Shown: positions 33,489 through 43,856, counted from the first letter of the stretch. The stretch is 64,000 bases of DNA from Herbiconiux solani NBRC 106740 (GCF_001571005.1 NZ_BCST01000005.1:1-64000); one strand, 5' to 3'. Made by a program: numbers and translations. Notes: generated by a model from the letters alone, not told the origin.

Positions 33489-33517
33489 AGAATACGGGAG
33501 CCTCAGGCCTTTGTCAC
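33489..33517 (-). promoter_or_regulatory. Sigma-70-type promoter of the NlpC/P60 gene
   Basis: On the minus strand, GTGACA (33512-33517) and TATTCT (33489-33494) are separated by exactly 17 bases. The start of the message would be near 33484, at the base of the first leader hairpin. Confidence 0.6.
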
Positions 33518-33560
33518 TTCGACGGGGGGTGTTTTTAACAATTCCGTAACGAGAAGCGGA

Positions 33561-34253
33561 CTAGATACCAACGAATATATGGCTTGCGACCTCATTGGGC
33601 AGTTCGAGCCCCTCGGCGAAACCTTCAACCTCGACCAGAACGTAGGAACCCACCGCGGTGAACGCGGCCGAGTTGCCCGGCACGACACCGGCCTGCTTGA
33701 GCTGCAGCAGGAGCTCGGGATCGACCTGCGCGGGCTCGCCGAGCCGGCGGATGATCTTGGTCTGCGGCCCGACAGCCCCGTGCACGAGCGTCACGATGTT
33801 GACGACGCCCTTGGTGAACGGGATCGAGGCCGCTTCGCCGAAGGCATCCAGACCCGGGATCGGGTTGCCGTAAGGCGACTCGGTCGGGTGGTCGAGCATC
33901 TCCAGGATGCGCAGTTCGACCTGCTCGCTCATCACGTGCTCCCAGCGACAGGCCTCGTCGTGCACGAGCTCCCACTCGAGGCCGATGACGTCGCTCAGCA
34001 GGCGTTCGGCGAGGCGGTGCTTGCGCATGACGGAGATGGCCTTCTTGCGGCCGACCTCGGTCAGCTCGAGGTGACGATCGACCGAGACGACGACCAAACC
34101 GTCACGCTCCATACGTCCGACGGTCTGCGACACCGTGGGACCGGAGTGACCGAGGCGCTCCGAGATCCGTGCCCGCAGAGGATTGATGTTCTCCTCTTCG
34201 AGCTCGAGGATCGTGCGGAGGTACATCTCCGTGGTGTCGATCAGATCAGTCAC
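33561..34253 (-). CDS. ideR: Iron-dependent repressor IdeR/DtxR
   Basis: The 230-residue protein has the DtxR winged helix (DLIDTTEMYLRTILELEEEN, with Met10-type ligand), the dimer/metal domain with DEACRWEHVMSEQVE carrying Cys, Glu and His ligands as in IdeR rather than MntR, and a C-terminal SH3-like domain (about 150-230). With Fe2+ it represses iron uptake genes. GTG at 34253 is selected because GAGGAG lies 7 bases before it; the upstream ATG lies inside that site. Confidence 0.88.
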   Translation of the reverse strand: MTDLIDTTEMYLRTILELEEENINPLRARISERLGHSGPTVSQTVGRMERDGLVVVSVDRHLELTEVGRKKAISVMRKHRLAERLLSDVIGLEWELVHDEACRWEHVMSEQVELRILEMLDHPTESPYGNPIPGLDAFGEAASIPFTKGVVNIVTLVHGAVGPQTKIIRRLGEPAQVDPELLLQLKQAGVVPGNSAAFTAVGSYVLVEVEGFAEGLELPNEVASHIFVGI

Positions 34254-34275
34254 TGCAAAACTCCTCATCGCCTTG

Positions 34276-34290
34276 TTAGGCGTACCTCAA
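34276..34290. promoter_or_regulatory. Possible DtxR/IdeR box in the ideR-serC gap
   Basis: TTAGGCGTACCTCAA resembles the DtxR/IdeR core TTAGG-TANCCTAA, with imperfect symmetry. It lies 23 bases before the ideR start, so autoregulation is plausible. The match is partial. Confidence 0.35.
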
Positions 34291-34299
34291 ACAGCCTAG

Positions 34300-35466
<1,167 letters not shown>

Positions 35467-35507
35467 CGCGCCACAGCATTCCTGCGCGGCCTGACCGCGA
35501 AACGAAG

Positions 35508-35538
35508 AGAGCCCGACCGGATGACCCGGTCGGGCTCT
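35508..35538. terminator. Bidirectional terminator between serC and DUF3027
   Basis: Perfect 13-bp arms (AGAGCCCGACCGG and complement) surround a 5-base loop between convergent genes. The flanks are T-poor, but stem strength and position fit termination for both. Confidence 0.75.
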
Positions 35539-35559
35539 TCTCGTGAGTGGAGCGTCCGC

Positions 35560-36723
35560 TCAGCGGAACGACTGCGCACCTTCGGCGTGCGGGTCGTCGT
35601 AGTCGTCGGACTCCTCCTCGTCGAAGTCGGCTTCGTCGTCATCGTCGTCGTCGGACTCGTCGTCTTCAGAGTCGTCGTCGTCCGACTCGTCGTCTTCAGA
35701 CTCTTCGTCGTCATCGTCGTCGCCGTCGTCGGACTCGTCGTCATCAGACTCATCGTCATCGTCGTCAGACTCGTCGTCATCGTCGTCAGACTCGTCGTCG
35801 GAGTCATCGTCGACCGAGGCATCCGCGTCAGCGGCCGCGAGCTCGTCATCGTCGGAGACGTGGTCGTCGAGGTCGATGCCGTCGAGATCGAGGACGTCCT
35901 CGTCGAGATCGTCCTCGTCATCCACGTCCTCGTCGTCCGCATCCTCGTCGTCCGAGTCGGCGTCGTCGTCCTCATCGAGGTCGTCGTCGGCGTCGGCTGC
36001 GGCGGTCGCGGCGGCGAGCTCCTGCGCGAGCTGGTACTCGGCGAGGCGCTCGGACCACGGCACCCAGTCGGGCGCGACGAGCGCATCCTCGCCGGGAAGC
36101 ATCTCGACCTCGAGCACCGTGGGCTCGGACTGCTCATCGACGCGGGCGAGCGTGACAGTCCAGTGCCAGCCGGGGTAGCCGGCCAGACGCGACTCGAAGT
36201 GCAGGCTGAGCACGTGGTCCTCTTCGGCGCGGTGGCCGATGACGTCGCCGATCGTGGCGCCGGGCGTGATCTCGCGGAGCGCCGCTCGGGCGAGCCCGAC
36301 CGAGGCGAGCAGCACCTCGTCCGTCACCGGCGCGGGCTTCTCGGCCTCGACCTCGACGTCCTCCGTCGACTCCGTCGGTTCGGTGGCTTCCGCGGCCTCA
36401 GTGGCATCGATGACGTCCGCGACCTCGACGAGCTCGACGGTCTCGGTGATCTCGACGACCTCGGTGCCGTCGGCCGACTCGGCGAACGCATCCGTGACCT
36501 CCACGACCGTGACGCCGTCGGCGGTCTCGACGACGAGATCCGTCACCTCGACGACCTCCACGGTCTCTACCACGACCTCAGTCACCTCGACGACGCCGGC
36601 CGCTTCCACGGCCTCGACCGCGGCATCACCGGCGGCATCCGCGGTCTCGGCGGCATCCGCAGCCTCGACAGCAGCCGTCTGCTCCTCCGACTCCTCGGAG
36701 GGAGTGGGGGTGTCAGACGCCAC
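35560..36723 (-). CDS. DUF3027 protein with acidic C-terminal tail
   Basis: The 387-residue protein has three parts: a Val/Glu/Thr-rich repetitive N-terminus (about 35-125, units like VVEVTE and VVETV), a DUF3027-like core (about 130-235; TDEVLLASVGLARAALREI and LAGYPGWHWTVTLARV), and a Ser/Asp/Glu tail (about 250-375) made of SDDD-type runs. GTG at 36723 overlaps the TAG of the cold-shock gene. The core is conserved in Actinobacteria next to cold-shock and helicase genes; the role is unknown. Confidence 0.82.
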   Translation of the reverse strand: MASDTPTPSEESEEQTAAVEAADAAETADAAGDAAVEAVEAAGVVEVTEVVVETVEVVEVTDLVVETADGVTVVEVTDAFAESADGTEVVEITETVELVEVADVIDATEAAEATEPTESTEDVEVEAEKPAPVTDEVLLASVGLARAALREITPGATIGDVIGHRAEEDHVLSLHFESRLAGYPGWHWTVTLARVDEQSEPTVLEVEMLPGEDALVAPDWVPWSERLAEYQLAQELAAATAAADADDDLDEDDDADSDDEDADDEDVDDEDDLDEDVLDLDGIDLDDHVSDDDELAAADADASVDDDSDDESDDDDDESDDDDDESDDDESDDGDDDDDEESEDDESDDDDSEDDESDDDDDDEADFDEEESDDYDDPHAEGAQSFR

Positions 36724-37103
36724 TAGGCGTCCAGCTCGTCGGCGACCTTGCGCAGCAGGGCCGCGATCTTGCGGCTGTGGGCGTTGTCGGGGTAGCGGCC
36801 GCGCTTGAGGTTGCCGCCGATCGAGTCGAGCACCTTCACCAGGTCTTCGACGATCACGGCCATGTCGTCCGCGGGCTTCCGCGACATCTTGACGAGGCTC
36901 GGCGGTGCTTCGAGCACGCGCACCGAGAGGGCCTGGGCGCCGCGCTTGCCGTCGGCGATGCCGAACTCGAGTCGCGAGCCGGCCTTCACCGACGCTCCTG
37001 CAGGCAGGGCTGACGCGTGCAGGAAGACCTCTTGGCCGTCATCGGTGCTGATGAAGCCGAAGCCCTTCTCGTCGTCGTAGAACTTGACCTTGCCGGTTGG
37101 CAT
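36723..37103 (-). CDS. Cold-shock-domain protein with C-terminal extension
   Basis: The 126-residue protein has a CspA-type domain (residues 1-65; GKVKFYDDEKGFGFISTDDG with both RNP motifs, then VFLHASAL) and about 60 extra residues that are helical and basic at the end (LKRGRYPDNAHSRKIAALLR). It binds single-stranded nucleic acid. It is co-translated with DUF3027. Confidence 0.85.
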   Translation of the reverse strand: MPTGKVKFYDDEKGFGFISTDDGQEVFLHASALPAGASVKAGSRLEFGIADGKRGAQALSVRVLEAPPSLVKMSRKPADDMAVIVEDLVKVLDSIGGNLKRGRYPDNAHSRKIAALLRKVADELDA

Positions 37104-37181
37104 CGTGAATCTCCTCGTGTAATCGGCCCGGATACCCCTCCTGGCCACTCACCAGCCTACCCGTGCCCGTATCCTTGGACT

Positions 37182-37442
37182 GTGAGCGACGTTGAGAAGA
37201 CCCCGGCGACCCGCCCGGAGCGGGCACTGACCTTCATGGTGGTGACGCTCGTGGGGCTCTCGGTACTCGCGATCATCGCGGTGCTCGTCTGCGGACTGGT
37301 CGGGGTGAACCTCAACAACGACTTCGGCCGTACGGTGGCCCTCCTCCCGGTGATCGCCCTGCCGGTCGGGCTGGTGCTGATGATCGCCCTCCTGGTCATG
37401 AGCATGCGCCGGCGTCTCCGCGACGACCGCAGGAGTAAATGA
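37182..37442 (+). CDS. Small two-span membrane protein, possibly DUF2530
   Basis: The 86-residue protein has two hydrophobic segments (about 18-45 and 52-75) and a basic C-terminal tail (MRRRLRDDRR). GTG 37182 diverges from the cold-shock gene and its stop overlaps the next gene as ATGA. The size and position match the DUF2530 proteins seen near this gene set in Actinobacteria, but the assignment is tentative. Confidence 0.7.
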   Translation: MSDVEKTPATRPERALTFMVVTLVGLSVLAIIAVLVCGLVGVNLNNDFGRTVALLPVIALPVGLVLMIALLVMSMRRRLRDDRRSK

Positions 37443-39520
37443 GCGATTCGCTCCCGCTCGCCCGACGGCTGAGCGCTCTCGATGACGACGCGCTCGTCCG
37501 TCTCGTGACGGAGCGGCGCGTTCCGGCACGCGACATCCGCGACTTCTTCGATCTCGCCGACGCCCTGCTGCAGCCCGCCTCGATCCGCCTCGCCCTCCGC
37601 GACGTCGACCGCGAGGCGCTCGTGCGCCTGGCGGCGAGCGCCCCGGCCGCCCCGGCGGTCGAGGCCGGCACCCCTTCCTCTGGGCACAGTACCGACCCGC
37701 TCGCCACGACCGACGCCGACCTCGTCGCCCTGGCCCTCGCAGCCGAAGCGGGGCCGGATGCACCCGAGCCGGGCGCACTCCTCCCTTATGACGCGGTGAG
37801 CGAGGTCGCGCAGGCGGTGCTCGCCGAAGCAGGCCCCGTGACCGGCGACGACACCGGCGGTGACACCGGCGACGCCGGTACGGATGCGGCTGCGTCCCGC
37901 GACGAGGCCGTCCTGCTCGCCGCCGCGGCCGAGCGCGCCTTCACCACGGTCTCCGCCGTCTCCGAACTCCTGCAACAGCTGCGCACCGCCCCCGTGCGCC
38001 TCCGCGCCCACGGCGGCATCGGCACGGTCGAGGAGCGCCGGCTGGCACCCCTGCTCGGCGTCGAGGTCGACCAGGTACCCGCGGTCGTCGAGCTCGCCGC
38101 ATCCGCCCGGCTCGTGGCCGCCGAGGCCGAGACGCTGCTCTCCACGACCCTCGCCGAGCAGTGGAACCTCCTCCCCGCCGCCGACCGGTGGCTGGCCCTG
38201 ACCCGCAGCTGGTTCGGAGCGCTCCCGGCGCCCTGGCGCCGCATCCTGCACGCCTCGCTGGCCTGGCAGAACGAGAGCACGCTCGCCCGGGCCTTCCTCG
38301 ACCGGTACCCGGCGGCGGACGAGTCTCGGCACGAGGTGCTCGCCGGGATCGGCGCTGTCGCGGTGACGCTGGGCCTCGTCGCGGACGACCGGCCGACCCC
38401 GTTCGGAGCCGTCGCCATCCACGAGACCCGCGCCGACCTAGAGACCGGAGCGCCGCAGCCCGCAGGCGGAGCACGCGAGCCCGGGCTCGACGTCGTCGCC
38501 GCGGCCCTGCCGCCCGAGGTCACGCAGGTCTACGTGCAGCACGACCTCTCGGTCATCGCGCCGGGCCCGCTGCCGCCGACGATCGACGCGCGCATCCGCC
38601 TGCTGGCCGACCTCGAGAACCGCGGCCTGGCCTCGGCATACCGCATCTCGCAGGCCTCGATCGACCGCGCTCTCGCCTCGGGCGAGACCGAGCAGTCGCT
38701 CCGGGACTTCCTCGGCGAGGTGTCGCTGACCGGGCTCCCTCAGGCGCTCGACTACCTGCTCACGCAGGGCGGGCGCCGGCACGGCCTGGTGCGGGTCCGA
38801 CCGGCCGCGAACGCCGGCCCAGGGGTGCGCACGATCGTCGAGACCGCCGACGAAGCCCTCCGCGGCACGATCGCCCTCGACCATGCCCTCTCGGCCCTCG
38901 ACTTGCGCCGCACCACGGATGCCGCGACCGAGGCCGGGCCGGCTCCCCTCGTCAGCCGTGCCGAACCCGCAACCGTCTACTGGCTGATGCTCGACGCCCG
39001 CTACCCCGTGCTCGCGCTCGACGCCGACGGCGAGCCGCGCGTCATGACCCGCGCCCGGATCGTCCCGGCGCCCGCGTCGGCCCCGACCCTGCCCGCCGCC
39101 GCCGCCGCAGCCTCTGAAGCCGCGCCCGCAGCACCCGCCTCGACCCCGAACTCCGGCCGCACCGCGGCACCGGTCACCACCCCCACCTCGGCACAGACAG
39201 GCACCCCCATCACCTCCCCCGCAGCACCCAGCTCCACCTCCACCCCCACCTCCGCAGCCGCCGACCTGCTCGCCCGCCTCCGCGACGCCCCCACCGCCTC
39301 CCCCGACGACCCCACCGCCTGGATCACCCGGCAGCTCGACCAGGCCGTGCGCGCCCGCACCCCGCTGCTGGTCGACGTGCGGATGCCCGACGGCTCGGCC
39401 GCCCACCTCCGCGTCACTCCGCAGAGCCTCTCGAACGGCCGGCTGCGCTGCGTCGACGAGAAGGCGGGGATCGAGCGCACGGTGCCCGTGGCGAACATCC
39501 TGGCCGTCGAGGCCGCCTGA
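37439..39520 (+). CDS. Helicase-associated protein, partner of XPB helicase
   Basis: The 693-residue protein has a winged-helix region near 60-150, a helicase C-terminal-like region (TQVYVQHDLSVIAPGPLPPT near 360-380, then EQSLRDFLGEVSLTGLPQAL) and a Pro/Ala/Thr-rich linker (about 545-610) before a short C-terminal beta domain. It is typical for the actinobacterial gene upstream of the XPB-like helicase. It probably acts with that enzyme in DNA repair or transcription-coupled processes. Confidence 0.82.
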   Translation: MSDSLPLARRLSALDDDALVRLVTERRVPARDIRDFFDLADALLQPASIRLALRDVDREALVRLAASAPAAPAVEAGTPSSGHSTDPLATTDADLVALALAAEAGPDAPEPGALLPYDAVSEVAQAVLAEAGPVTGDDTGGDTGDAGTDAAASRDEAVLLAAAAERAFTTVSAVSELLQQLRTAPVRLRAHGGIGTVEERRLAPLLGVEVDQVPAVVELAASARLVAAEAETLLSTTLAEQWNLLPAADRWLALTRSWFGALPAPWRRILHASLAWQNESTLARAFLDRYPAADESRHEVLAGIGAVAVTLGLVADDRPTPFGAVAIHETRADLETGAPQPAGGAREPGLDVVAAALPPEVTQVYVQHDLSVIAPGPLPPTIDARIRLLADLENRGLASAYRISQASIDRALASGETEQSLRDFLGEVSLTGLPQALDYLLTQGGRRHGLVRVRPAANAGPGVRTIVETADEALRGTIALDHALSALDLRRTTDAATEAGPAPLVSRAEPATVYWLMLDARYPVLALDADGEPRVMTRARIVPAPASAPTLPAAAAAASEAAPAAPASTPNSGRTAAPVTTPTSAQTGTPITSPAAPSSTSTPTSAAADLLARLRDAPTASPDDPTAWITRQLDQAVRARTPLLVDVRMPDGSAAHLRVTPQSLSNGRLRCVDEKAGIERTVPVANILAVEAA

Positions 39521-39547
39521 CCCGAGGGCCGCGTAGACTTTCCAGTT

Positions 39548-41188
39548 ATGCCCGACGGCCCTCTCATCGTCCAAAGCGACCGCACCGTACTGCTGGAGGT
39601 CGCGCATCCGGATGCCGCTGCGGCCCGCCACGAACTGGCGGTGTTCGCCGAGCTGGAGCGCGCCCCCGAGCACGTGCACACCTACCGCATCACCCGGCTC
39701 GGCCTCTGGAACGCGCGTGCCGCCGGCCACTCGGCCGACGAGATCCTCGCGACCCTGGAGCAGTACTCGAAGTTCGCGGTGCCGCAGTCGGTGACCCTCG
39801 AGATCGTCGAGACCATCGGCCGCTACGGCAAGCTCGTGATCGAGCGCGACGACGAGGGCGTGCTCAGCCTGCGTTCGACCGACCCGGCCGTGCTGACCGA
39901 GATCACCCGCGGCAAGAAGGTCGCACCGCTGCTCACCGAGCGCCGCGACGACGGCAGCTGGCTGATCGCCCCCTGGGCCCGCGGTCAGCTCAAGCAGGAA
40001 CTGATCAAGCTCGGCTGGCCCGCCGACGACCTCGCCGGCTTCACGCCGGGCACCCCGCACGCGATCGAGCTCGACGAGTCGAACTGGCACCTGCGCGACT
40101 ACCAGCGCGAGGCGGTCGACCTGTTCTCCGAGCACGGTTCGGGAGTCGTGGTGCTGCCCTGTGGCGCGGGAAAGACGCTGGTCGGCGCCGGCGCGATGGC
40201 CGCGATCAAGACCAACACGCTCATCCTGGTGACCAACACGGTCTCGGCGCGCCAGTGGCGGAGCGAGCTGCTGAAGCGCACGACCCTCACCGAGGATGAG
40301 ATCGGCGAGTACTCCGGCCTGGTCAAAGAGGTCAAGCCGGTCACGATCGCGACCTACCAGATCCTCACCTCCAAGCGCAGCGGCAGCTACGCCCACCTCG
40401 AGCTGCTCGACGCGCTCGACTGGGGGCTCGTCGTCTACGACGAGGTGCACCTGCTGCCCGCGCCCGTCTTCAAGCTCACCGCCGACCTCCAGGCCCGCCG
40501 CCGCCTCGGCCTCACGGCGACCCTGGTGCGGGAGGACGGCCGGGAGTCCGACGTCTTCAGCCTGATCGGCCCCAAGCGCTTCGACGCGCCGTGGAAGGAG
40601 ATCGAGGCCCAGGGCTACATCTCCCCCGCCAACTGCTACGAGGTGCGGGTCGACCTGCCCTATGACGAGCGGATGACGTATGCGGCCGCCGGCGACGACG
40701 AGCGCTACCGCCTCGCCGCCACCGCGCCCGCGAAGCTCGACGCGACCCGCCGGCTGATCGCGCATCACGAGGGCGAGCGCATCCTCGTCATCGGGCAGTA
40801 CATCGACCAGCTCGACGAGCTCGCGGCCCAGCTCGGCGCCCCGGAGATCACGGGCGCCACACCCGTGGCCGAGCGCGAGCGGCTGTTCCAGGCGTTCCGC
40901 GACGGCGACGAGAAGATCCTCGTGGTCAGCAAGGTCGCGAACTTCTCGATCGACCTGCCCGAGGCGAGTGTCGCCATCCAGGTCTCCGGGTCGTTCGGGT
41001 CGCGTCAGGAGGAGGCCCAGCGCCTCGGTCGCCTGCTGCGCCCGAAGGAGTCCGGGCTGTCGGCGAGCTTCTACACGCTCGTCGCGCGCGACACGGTCGA
41101 TCAGGAGTTCGCGCAGAACCGCCAGCGCTTCCTCGCCGAGCAGGGCTACGCCTACTCGATCGTCGACGCCGACGCGCTCGTCGCCTAG
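39548..41188 (+). CDS. XPB/Ssl2-type DNA repair helicase (SF2)
   Basis: The 546-residue protein is a superfamily 2 helicase: Q-like DYQREAV, Walker A LPCGAGKTLVG (about residue 200), DEVH box VVYDEVHLLPAP (about 298), motif III LGLTATLVREDGRESD with the RED motif of XPB, and QRLGRLLRPKE near the C-terminus. It unwinds DNA 3' to 5'. Bacterial XPB homologues occur in actinobacteria beside a helicase-associated protein, as here. Confidence 0.93.
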   Translation: MPDGPLIVQSDRTVLLEVAHPDAAAARHELAVFAELERAPEHVHTYRITRLGLWNARAAGHSADEILATLEQYSKFAVPQSVTLEIVETIGRYGKLVIERDDEGVLSLRSTDPAVLTEITRGKKVAPLLTERRDDGSWLIAPWARGQLKQELIKLGWPADDLAGFTPGTPHAIELDESNWHLRDYQREAVDLFSEHGSGVVVLPCGAGKTLVGAGAMAAIKTNTLILVTNTVSARQWRSELLKRTTLTEDEIGEYSGLVKEVKPVTIATYQILTSKRSGSYAHLELLDALDWGLVVYDEVHLLPAPVFKLTADLQARRRLGLTATLVREDGRESDVFSLIGPKRFDAPWKEIEAQGYISPANCYEVRVDLPYDERMTYAAAGDDERYRLAATAPAKLDATRRLIAHHEGERILVIGQYIDQLDELAAQLGAPEITGATPVAERERLFQAFRDGDEKILVVSKVANFSIDLPEASVAIQVSGSFGSRQEEAQRLGRLLRPKESGLSASFYTLVARDTVDQEFAQNRQRFLAEQGYAYSIVDADALVA

Positions 41189-41292
41189 CGTTCGGGGGCC
41201 CCGGCCGACTCGCCGCCGGGATCGAGCGGGCCGGGAGCCAGTGCACCACTGACTCACAGTTTTCGCACAGCGCACCCGCAGATAATGGATGC

Positions 41293-41982
41293 ATGACCGG
41301 CCCTCGCATCCTCATCGTCGACGACGAACCGAACATCCGCGATCTGCTCACCACCAGCCTCCGCTTCGCCGGCTTCGCCGTGCGTGCGGTCAGCAACGGC
41401 GCGCAGACCATCTCCGCCGTGCTGGAGGAGGAGCCGGATCTCATCATCCTCGACGTCATGCTCCCCGACATGAACGGCTTCGGGGTCACCAAGCGGCTGC
41501 GGGCCGCGGGCTACACCGCCCCCATCCTCTTCCTCACGGCGAAGGACGACACGGAGGACAAGATCACCGGCCTCACGGTCGGCGGCGACGACTACGTGAC
41601 CAAGCCGTTCAGCCTCGACGAGATCGTCGCGCGCATCAAGGCGATCCTCCGCCGCACGATGCAGGCCGACGAAGACGCGATCATCCGCGCCGGCGAGCTG
41701 ACGATGGATCAGGACACGCACGAGGTCTTCGTGGGCGACACCGCGATTGAGCTCTCCCCCACCGAGTTCAAGCTGCTGCGCTACCTGATGCTGAACCCGA
41801 ACCGGGTGCTCTCGAAGGCGCAGATCCTCGATCACGTCTGGGAGTACGACTTCAACGGCGACGCCGGCATCGTGGAGTCGTACATCTCGTACCTGCGTCG
41901 CAAGCTCGACGCGCACACCGAGGAGTCGCTCATCCAGACCAAGCGCGGCTTCGGCTACATGCTCAAGGTCAGCAAGGCCTAG
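41293..41982 (+). CDS. OmpR-family response regulator
   Basis: The 229-residue protein has a receiver domain (DDEP acidic pair, phospho-Asp in LIILDVMLPDMNGF, Lys in DYVTKPFS) and a winged-helix DNA-binding domain (SPTEFKLLRYLMLNPNRVLS, then SYISYLRRKLD). The sequence resembles the PhoP/TrcR group. It is activated by the sensor kinase encoded 32 bases downstream. Confidence 0.92.
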   Translation: MTGPRILIVDDEPNIRDLLTTSLRFAGFAVRAVSNGAQTISAVLEEEPDLIILDVMLPDMNGFGVTKRLRAAGYTAPILFLTAKDDTEDKITGLTVGGDDYVTKPFSLDEIVARIKAILRRTMQADEDAIIRAGELTMDQDTHEVFVGDTAIELSPTEFKLLRYLMLNPNRVLSKAQILDHVWEYDFNGDAGIVESYISYLRRKLDAHTEESLIQTKRGFGYMLKVSKA

Positions 41983-42014
41983 CCCCAGCCTGAGGCGGTA
42001 GCCTTCTCCCCGAC

Positions 42015-43856
42015 ATGCTGAACGCCATCCTGAAGCAGTGGAACTCGATCTCGCTGCGCACCAAGATCACGGGCGTGACGGTCTTGATGCTGACCTTCGG
42101 GCTGGTGGTGTCGGGAGTGGGCACGATGATCGTCCTGCGCACCTACCTGCTGCAGCAGGTCGACTCGCAGCTCGACACCGCCTCGAAAGACGCCTCGCCC
42201 TTCCTCGGGCCGGATGCCACGCAGGAGCGCTTCGGCATCCAGGACATCACCTCGGCGCCCACCGACTACTTCGTGGGGCTGCTGAGCGCATCCGGTGAGC
42301 TGATCGTCAGCAACTGGGGCGACCGCGATCCGCAGGCCATGCCCCAGGCGCAGGTCTCGCTCGACACGGCGAACCTGCTCGAGGGCAAGGTCTTCAGCAT
42401 CGACTCGATCGATCAGCACACGCAGTGGCACGCCATCGCGACGACGGTCTACCTCTACGGCGGCGACGGGTCGCTCGGCACCATCGTGATCGCGAAGTCG
42501 CTCGCCGAGACCGAGAAGACGACGGCGACCTACCTGTCGATCTTCCTCGCCTTCGGCATCGGCGTCGTGATCCTGGGCGCCATGCTGACGCGACTGCTCG
42601 TGACGTCGACGTTCGGGCCGCTCCGCGAGGTCGAACGCACGGCGGCGGCGATCGCCGACGGCGGTGACTTCAGCCGGCGCATGTCGGATGCGACGCCCAA
42701 CACCGAGGTCGGCCGCCTCAACCGCTCGCTCAACACGATGCTCTCGCGCATCGACAGCGCCTTCGCCGACCGCGCGCGCACGATCGACCAGATGCGCCGC
42801 TTCGTCGGTGACGCCTCGCACGAGCTGCGCACACCGCTGGTGTCGGTGCGCGGCTACGCCGAGCTGTACCGGATGGGGGCGCTCCAGACGCCCGAAGACG
42901 TCGCTCAGGCGATGGACCGCATCGAGAAGGAGGCGATCCGGATGGGCACGCTCGTCGAAGACCTCCTCGAGCTCGCCCGTCTCGACGAGACCCGCCCGCT
43001 GCAGCTAGCCCTGATCGACCTCGTGCCCCTGACTCTGGATGCGGCGATGGATGCGCGGGCCGCCAGCCCCGAACGCGTCGTCTCGGTGATCACGCCCAAC
43101 GCTCCCTCGTCGGTGACCTTCGCTCCGGCGATCGAGGGCACGGCGGCGGATGCGGACGGGTCTGCGTCGGGCTCCGGTGCTGGCTCTGGTTCCGGCTCCG
43201 GTTCCGGTGCGCCCGGGAAGCCGTCGACCGCGACTCGTCCGGTCACCTTCGCCAACAGCGCTCTCGCTCGCCTGCGCCGGAAGCCCCGTGCCGCCGGTGA
43301 CCCGACGGAGACGGGCCCCATTACCGGGCTGGACTCCGGGGGCAGCGCGCAGGGCTCGCAGGCCACCGGGCCGGTCGCGCGGACCGGATCCGGCCGGGGC
43401 TTCGGGGCCGCCCGGCGTGCATCCTCGTCGACGCCGACCGCCGCGATTCCGGTCTCCGGCGCTCAGGCCGCCTCGCAGCCGGCCGCCGAGGTGCGCCCGA
43501 TCGTGCTGGCCGAGGAGAACAAGATCCGGCAGGTGCTGACGAACCTCATCGGCAACGCGCTGCGGTTCACCGACGCCGACAGCCCGATCGAGCTCTCGGT
43601 GCAGGTCGACGAGAAGCGCCGGGTCGCGACCGTCGACATCATCGACCACGGAACCGGTATCCCGCCCCAGATCCGCGAGAAGATCTTCCAGCGCTTCTAC
43701 CGCGCCGACTCCTCCCGCACCCGCGAGACCGGCGGAAGCGGCCTCGGCCTCGCCATCGTCTCCTCCATCATCGCGGCCCACCACGGCACCGTCGAGGCCC
43801 TGGAAACCCCCGGCGGAGGAGCCACCTTCCGCGTAACCCTCCCCCTCGCCGAGTAA
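42015..43856 (+). CDS. Sensor histidine kinase with a long insert before the ATPase domain
   Basis: The 613-residue protein has two membrane segments (about 20-45 and 180-200), an extracellular sensor between them, a HAMP domain (about 200-250), HisKA with the phospho-His in DASHELRTPLV (about residue 267), then an insert of about 115 residues (about 375-490, Ser/Gly/Ala/Arg-rich, with GSGSGSG repeats) and a HATPase_c domain with the N-box NLIGNALRFT (about 510). The insert is not found in the usual family. It should phosphorylate the regulator at 41293. Confidence 0.9.
   Translation: MLNAILKQWNSISLRTKITGVTVLMLTFGLVVSGVGTMIVLRTYLLQQVDSQLDTASKDASPFLGPDATQERFGIQDITSAPTDYFVGLLSASGELIVSNWGDRDPQAMPQAQVSLDTANLLEGKVFSIDSIDQHTQWHAIATTVYLYGGDGSLGTIVIAKSLAETEKTTATYLSIFLAFGIGVVILGAMLTRLLVTSTFGPLREVERTAAAIADGGDFSRRMSDATPNTEVGRLNRSLNTMLSRIDSAFADRARTIDQMRRFVGDASHELRTPLVSVRGYAELYRMGALQTPEDVAQAMDRIEKEAIRMGTLVEDLLELARLDETRPLQLALIDLVPLTLDAAMDARAASPERVVSVITPNAPSSVTFAPAIEGTAADADGSASGSGAGSGSGSGSGAPGKPSTATRPVTFANSALARLRRKPRAAGDPTETGPITGLDSGGSAQGSQATGPVARTGSGRGFGAARRASSSTPTAAIPVSGAQAASQPAAEVRPIVLAEENKIRQVLTNLIGNALRFTDADSPIELSVQVDEKRRVATVDIIDHGTGIPPQIREKIFQRFYRADSSRTRETGGSGLGLAIVSSIIAAHHGTVEALETPGGGATFRVTLPLAE

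Noticed and set aside
33347-33501. ydaO/c-di-AMP riboswitch upstream of the NlpC/P60 gene
   Set aside because: The context fits, but the conserved ydaO blocks such as the GGGGTGAATC region are missing. An 8-bp pair GCTCCCGT/ACGGGAGC (33385-33392 and 33494-33501) would close a larger fold, but its 5' arm overlaps the -10 and is probably not transcribed.
35521-36726. Large plus-strand Val/Arg-rich frame opposite DUF3027
   Set aside because: It is the antisense of GAC/GAG-rich repeats and mirrors the acidic tail.
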